NCBI GenBank assembly: GCA_033239125.1
Contig: BSWB01000002.1
Span: 157,652,409 to 157,716,408, forward strand
From: Fagopyrum homotropicum
Lineage: Eukaryota; Streptophyta; Magnoliopsida; Caryophyllales; Polygonaceae
Direction of reading: 5' to 3'
DNA: 64,000 nucleotides
Shown here one piece after another: positions 58,580-64,000 of the stretch. The notes under the pieces are model-generated. The model was not told where the DNA came from. It made no database searches and worked only from the letters and a program-made list of their open reading frames with translations. How positions within the stretch are numbered: the first letter of the stretch is position 1; every line of letters begins with the position of its first letter. A program made the translations under genes and the position numbers.

Positions 58580-60732
58580 AAATGCAAGTGTGATGAAGAG
58601 GGTTTGTTGGGCATTGAGAGCATCTTGGAGCTCCAAAAGTTGAGTGGATATCTTGAGAGGTTTTCTTCTTCTTTTTTTTTTTTTTACTATTATTTTGATT
58701 TGTTGTGATTCTATATGATTTGATCAAATAGACCTTTTCTAGATGAAGTATTGCACAATATATGAATATATGATAGGAGTGCGTCTTCCTTTTTTTACAT
58801 TCAGAGAACATGCTTTTTATAAGCTTTTTTTTTTTTATTGATTTTTATAAGAATTTTTCATGCTATAAAGAAGGTTAATTTATCTTATTTTTCTATATTA
58901 TTCTCATTGCATTATATTATATATAGAGAGATAATGTGATTCTTTGATGTAAACTCATTCAGACAAATGGTAATGTAAATTCCCTTGAACTTTTGTGTGC
59001 ATGGTCTCGACATATGTTGTACTAACATAAAAAAGACAACAAACTCTGCTTCATAATTGATGTAAACTCATTTATAATTGAATACTGATGAATAAAATCG
59101 AATGAGTGTAATATATGATTATTGTTTTATTCTTCTTGTTTACCTGGGGTGATAAGCTATTATATTATCAGATGGTAATAGATTAACATTTAGAAGTATA
59201 AGTGATTATATACGTGTTGTTTTAAATTCTTTTTTTGCCTTTTGTTGTTGTAGTTTCTGATTCTATTTTAATGATCTTGAATTAGATGGTCAAAAATGCA
59301 ATTCTAGAGAGGGTCCTAATGTTTAAAAACATCAGTGACCTTTGGATTTTATTTCAATGGATGTTATTGCATAAATCAACGTCTGTATGACATGCTTACA
59401 CTTATTTTTGATAAACTTTCAATGAAATATGCAATTTCATGTATTATGGAAAAAGATGGATGAAGTTATGGAGATGCAAAATTCATGTGCTTTTGACGGA
59501 ATGGGGTGAAAAAAGGAAATATTGTGCAACAGCAATATCAATGACATTGGAACCTCACATCAATGGGTGTGAGTACATAAATCAGTTTCTTGTACTTGTT
59601 TTCGATACTTTCCAAAGGAAGACACAGTGCCACCTCGTGAAAAAGGTGGAGGTATTTGTGGAGGTACAAGACACTTGTCATTTTTGACGGTAATTCGACG
59701 AAAAGAACAGGAAACAATGTTTTTGGTGCAGCAATTTGATTGTTCAAAAATATCATTTACTGACTTGTTTATCCAAGTTTATCCTATATGTAAATATTAT
59801 GTGATCAATTTGGTTGTTTCATTCCATGGTATTTGTGGAGGTACAATTCTACTTTTAGACTTATATTCCAAGAGTTGTTTAATTCTGAGGGAAACTTTTA
59901 TTGACTTGTTTATCCAAGTTTATCCTATATGTAAATATTTTGTGATGAATTTGTTAAAAATAGAGATATTTAAATCTTTAAATATTTAGTATGAAAGGTT
60001 CAATTGGTGAAATTTAGAGGTGACAATTCGATTATGGCTTCGTCAGATGACCCCATCTAAAATATTTATATCTTTTATTGAACATTTGGCTTGACTAATA
60101 CGATGGGAGCCTCTATAGTTATCTTTGAACTGATTATGCTTTTGTTGAATGTAATGGGAGAAATATGGTTGTAGCACATTTGGAATTTCAACAACACAAC
60201 TCGAATGATACACTCTAGTAGCGTTGGAGCCTACAATCATCTCCCAGATTTCAATCCTTCAATTTGGCCCTTCTTCACCCTAGGATATACCCCGGCTACC
60301 TCTTAGCTCAGTTCCTCTCTCATTCTCTTCGTTCTAGAATCCCAGGTCGGCTAGGGATTTCATGGACACGGAGTATGGTCTTGTTTACTTTGAGGTATCT
60401 TACGCACTAAATAAGCTTCTCTTTGCAATATTTGTAAAGTAACTCGTCGTGACTATGCAGTCTAGGAAGGTATTTGAAGAACTCATCCATATGAGCTTAC
60501 ATGGTCTTGGAAGGTATTTGAAGTGCCATGCCAAGTTATTGAGATGATGCTCTCCTTATGCATACCTCTGCATGGAGACAATAAAGAAAAGAAGGTTACA
60601 AGAGAACCGAGCCTTGTTGGCTAAATTTCTAGTTGAACGTTGTTCATCACTTCGTCACACAATGACTAATTTGATATGTAGCATGAAAACTGAAAACGCT
60701 GAGAAATAGGGAAGTGGCAATCCTATAAAATT
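58580..60732. other. AT-rich intergenic DNA with small duplications
   Basis: No gene recognised. A segment starting TGACTTGTTTATCCAAG is repeated at 59761-59812 and 59902-59956 (period 141 bp), with GGTATTTGTGGAGGTACAA also repeated upstream of each. Poly(T) runs occur near 58670 and 58825. Confidence 0.6.
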
Positions 60733-61354
60733 ATTACTTGTACAACAGAAAACACATCTCTCATCGAGCTGCTATGAAGATCGATATCACTAAGGCCTTC
60801 GACACCATCGACCATGGTTTTATCCTCCACTGCCTCCATAAGATCGGATTTCCTGACCACACTATTCATCTAATTCGGGAATGCATCACCACAACCACAT
60901 ACTCTATCAATATTAATTGCTCTCTAGTTGGCCATTTCAAGGGCTCAAGAGGCTTGAGACAAGGATGCCCTCTCTTCCCACCCCTCTTCATAATTACCAT
61001 GGAATACCTATCAACCATGATCGTCACCAATACATCCAATCCAGCCTTCAAAATCCATCCCAAATGCCACAACCCTCGTATAACCCACCTTTGCTTTGCC
61101 GACGACCTCATGTTGTTCAGCCGAGGTGACCTCACCTTCATCCTCACCCTCAAAAACACTCTCGACACCTTTGAAGAGATCTCGGGCTTGAAAATCAACC
61201 TTACTAAGTCTTCTCTCTTCTTCGGTGGAGTTCACAACTCTACCAGGGACCATATCACTTATGCCACAAACTTCACCCTGGGCTTGCTTCCCTTTCACTA
61301 CCTAGGTGTCCTTGTGGGGAGCAAACGACTCCTGACCTCGGACTACACACCTCT
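60733..61354 (+). pseudogene. 5'-truncated LINE reverse-transcriptase fragment
   Basis: The frame starts within the RT domain (YNRKHISHRAAMKIDITKAF), corresponding to about residue 579 of the LINE ORF2 at 51771-55196, and continues through GLRQGCPLFPP, the catalytic FADD near 61098-61109 and LGVLVGSKRLL. It belongs to a different LINE family from that element (clearly diverged). It ends at 61354, where an Athila-like LTR is inserted. The frame is open over about 205 codons, but endonuclease and N-terminal RT are missing, as expected from incomplete reverse transcription. Confidence 0.9.
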
Positions 61355-62989
61355 TGTTCGCTCAAAAAGTGTGTGCGTCAAAGTCTTAATATTTATATCT
61401 AGAACTCAAAAGCAAAGCGAACCCGCAGTGTACGGATCGGCTGTAGTGAGGTAAGAATTCCAGAGTCGAACTCAGGGATTTGGTGAGAATAAATTCAAAG
61501 TCAATTATCTAGCGAAAGTGTAAAAGCTTTTGTGATTGATAAAGAGGGAAATGATTCCAAGGATTCAAGTATCCGATTTCGGCTTTCGATTCAAGACACT
61601 TCTATAGATGTAGGACAGAGTTTATATTGCCAAGATTAAATGTTCAAAGGTAGGATTCGTACGATGAAGTTCCGAAACCCATATGACTAATCTAAAGATT
61701 CTCTCTATAAGGGTTGTTGAGGCTGCAATATAGAAAGATCTAAAGACAAGAATTATGTTCAAACTAACTATCTAAAACTCCAGGATATGACTCTCCAAAG
61801 TAAAGATTAGAAAGCACAATTAAAATCTTAATAAAGGGTGTTGAGTCTCTTTATTACCCAAATCTTAAAATCTTAATCTATTAAATGTAGAAACAGGTTT
61901 GAAGTGCCTTCATACATTCAATTAGAGGGTGGAAAGGTTAATCAAGGCTGGGATTTAGGCAAGGATTAGTTTTGATTAAAGATTGGTTCAATTAAAGTTC
62001 GTCAGAAGAATAAATCGCCCTGTTCATAAGAAAATCGGTCGATTTTTCCCAAGAACAGCCCGATTTTCCTGTTTATCGCAAAACTAAAATCTAAACTCTT
62101 AGGGTCCTAATGTTTGAATGAGTTCAGTCTATCATCATCTAAGCCTTAATCATCAACTATTCTCCCCAGAATCACAAAGGTTTTAGCCAACCATTTTCAA
62201 AAACGAATCAAATTAATTATGAAGAGAAAGATCGCAAAGAAACCGAATCTTGAATAAAGAATTCCAATAAGCTTCAAATTTGTAAACGATTGTCAAAACA
62301 ACTCAATGTATCTCCTAAACAACTCATATTCGTGCTCAAAAACAACAAGTATTTCAATGAACAAAGAAATCTCAAAACTAGAATCAAGATTAGCTTCCCG
62401 GCAAAGAGTCCTTCAATCTCATTCCAAGAATCTTCAATTCCTCTCAAACGTGTAAAGATTTCCCGCTGCGGCCTCCTCGTTTTCGTTCGTAGGGTTCTCT
62501 TCTATAGTTTCTTGCAGATGGGCCGTTTGGAAAAACTCTCCTCTGGCCCAAAATAATTAGGCTTTGTGTCGTCTTTTTATTTGGCCGAAAAACAAAATAG
62601 ATCGACCCAGGCGATTTATGCACAAAATCGTTCGAATTCTGGAGAGGAAAATCGTCCGATTTATATGTAAATTGGCACGATTTTCTTCAACAGAAAGTGC
62701 TCTTCTCTTGGCTCGTATTCTATGCTTCTCCTTTGCAATTCCTTAGCTCTTTATGAACCCTTTAAGACTCCTTTAGCTTCCTTAACATCCTTAGATGCTC
62801 CTTGCTCCGCTTTTGCTTCCAATTCCACTCCAATTACCTATAATTCATCAAAAACTCGTGTAGACCTCTATTTCCGACAAATGATTGAATAGAACATAAA
62901 AGTCATACAAAATCTCTCTAAATGCAAGGTAAACTGAGACAATCTTCTGTAATATGCATGAATATGATGATACATAATTCATGTCATCA
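61355..62989 (-). repeat. 3' LTR of a second Athila-like element (1635 bp)
   Basis: Begins TGTTCGCTC and ends CATGTCATCA on the plus strand. It is homologous to the LTR at 5397-7153 in several blocks (GCGAACCCGCAGTGTACGGA; TATCATCATCTAAGCC). The left flank is LINE coding sequence, so this is the outer LTR of a minus-strand element. AAAATCG/CGATTTT words cluster near 62015-62080 and 62620-62690. Confidence 0.85.
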
Positions 62990-64000
62990 AAATACCCCAT
63001 ACTTGCCTCTTGCTTGTCCCTAAGCAAGACTCAAATTCAGAATATAAGATGTCATGGATTATATATGTATGAAAACTCAAAACTCTTCTTTTGGTAGTGC
63101 TTCTTCTTATTGGATCACCCTCAAAGTGATATTTCAAGGCATAAAAAAGGCAAAGCATGTATCAATGGTAATTATAAGATGAACTAATCTCCTTTTCTTT
63201 CATGAAAACACAAATAAAGAACATGATAAAGGTGTAGAGGTAATCAAAGTCAAACAAATCTAAGCCATTAAGTCTTAAACACATGCATAAAAGTCTCAAG
63301 GTCTTCTAATCAAAGGAAAGGTTCAAGAAACGTATTAAGGGAAGGAGTTCTTTTTGGCAATTGTGGTGCTAATCCGGGAAAGAGGAACACATAATACCTT
63401 CAAGATTTTCTTCACCGCACATGCTTCGCATGTAGAAAGCTTTGCTTTCATTATACTTTACTTTTTGAGAGTATGGACAGCGGTGCACAAAAACCGAAGC
63501 CTAGGAGATCGGCGTTTCTCAATTTCGAGATGCCTCAAACCCTTGATGCACATACCATATCCCGTTAGGACTTGTCGTTCAATCGGACTTTGGCAAGACA
63601 CAAACACCCGGCTATGTGAATGGTGCCGAGTTACTCATCCTCATGTTCAACGTCCCCAAACTCATGAATTTCTACACTTTCTTTTTAATACTTTTTCCTT
63701 GGCCCTCCCACATCAAACATGCCTTTTTCAATCACCTATCCTAATTCCCGGATGGTAAAAGGAGGGTTACATATTTCATTGAGGAGCTAGCATGATCAAG
63801 ATATGAGAAAAGAAAAGAAGTGAATTGCCTTAGTCATCCTTAAATGATGTAAAAGAACTTGCAATATAGCTTCGACTATTATTTCATTCTCTTATCAAAA
63901 CAACTAGATCATATAACTTATTCATGTGTTCAAGTAACAAAAGCAAACTCATTCATGCTATAATCAATATCTCAACACAACTAAGCATCTTTTTGCCTAT
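62990..64000 (-). mobile_element. Internal 3' region of second Athila-like element
   Basis: A purine tract (minus strand GTATGGGGTATTT) abuts the LTR, followed by the TTGCTTAGGGACAAGCAAG block seen near the 3' LTR of Athila/Tat elements. The rest to the window edge is non-coding. A 134-codon frame at 63354-63758 matches no element protein I know. Confidence 0.75.

Noticed and set aside
63354..63758. 134-codon frame as an envelope-like gene
   Set aside because: On the opposite strand to the Athila-like element and without signal peptide or known motif.

Overview
The window is nuclear DNA of a flowering plant, most likely a eudicot. It is almost entirely transposable-element (TE) sequence. The evidence is plant-type Athila, Tekay-like chromovirus, SIRE-like copia, plant L1-type LINE, MULE, Helitron and CACTA structures, and spliceosomal introns in the few gene fragments. 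The species cannot be named from the sequence. No rRNA, tRNA gene, CRISPR or bacterial-style operon was seen.

Layout. 1-7153: minus-strand Athila-like element (integrase, RNase H, RT, protease, gag, PBS, 5' LTR) inserted in the 3' LTR of an older minus-strand chromovirus relic (7154-14169). 14170-21213: AT-rich DNA holding a MITE (14913-15094) and two Mutator-like elements with 9-bp target duplications (15106-16441 and 17948-20161). The second MULE carries intron-containing fragments of host genes (UDP-glucose 4-epimerase and a DUF726/TMCO4-type protein). 21214-23758: solo chromovirus LTR with TSD ATCGT. 25850-40463: plus-strand chromovirus with TSD CAAAA, nearly identical LTRs but a dead interior. 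It sits in a SIRE-like copia LTR, and its own 3' LTR is split by a deleted minus-strand chromovirus (35373-39879, TSD ATCCG). 41040-47316: CACTA terminus, copia relic and truncated chromovirus LTR. 47317-47772: tandem repeat. 48189-51077: non-autonomous Helitron split by a solo LTR (48778-50490, TSD ATTAT). 51341-51660: possible host promoter and first exon, interrupted at a splice-donor-like site by a full-length LINE (51661-56981, identical 15-bp TSD). 58249-58575: frameshifted MATE-transporter exon. 60733-61354: LINE reverse-transcriptase fragment, cut by the LTR of a second Athila-like element (61355-62989), whose interior runs off the window.

The genes work as element cassettes (gag to protease to RT/RNase H to integrase; ORF1 to endonuclease/RT), not as a host pathway. 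Only LINE ORF2 and the Athila RNase H-integrase frame are open over long distances. Other frames carry stops or frameshifts.

The most unusual signals are: conserved hairpins shared by five otherwise diverged chromovirus LTR families, one containing a splice-donor-like GGTAAGTC; a young LTR pair flanking a decayed interior; MULEs built around a shared CATACCGGAATT minisatellite, one with captured gene pieces and a paralogous empty site inside the window; and family-specific GC-rich palindromic words clustered in the LTRs. Boundaries were placed by reading terminal repeats and target duplications by eye.
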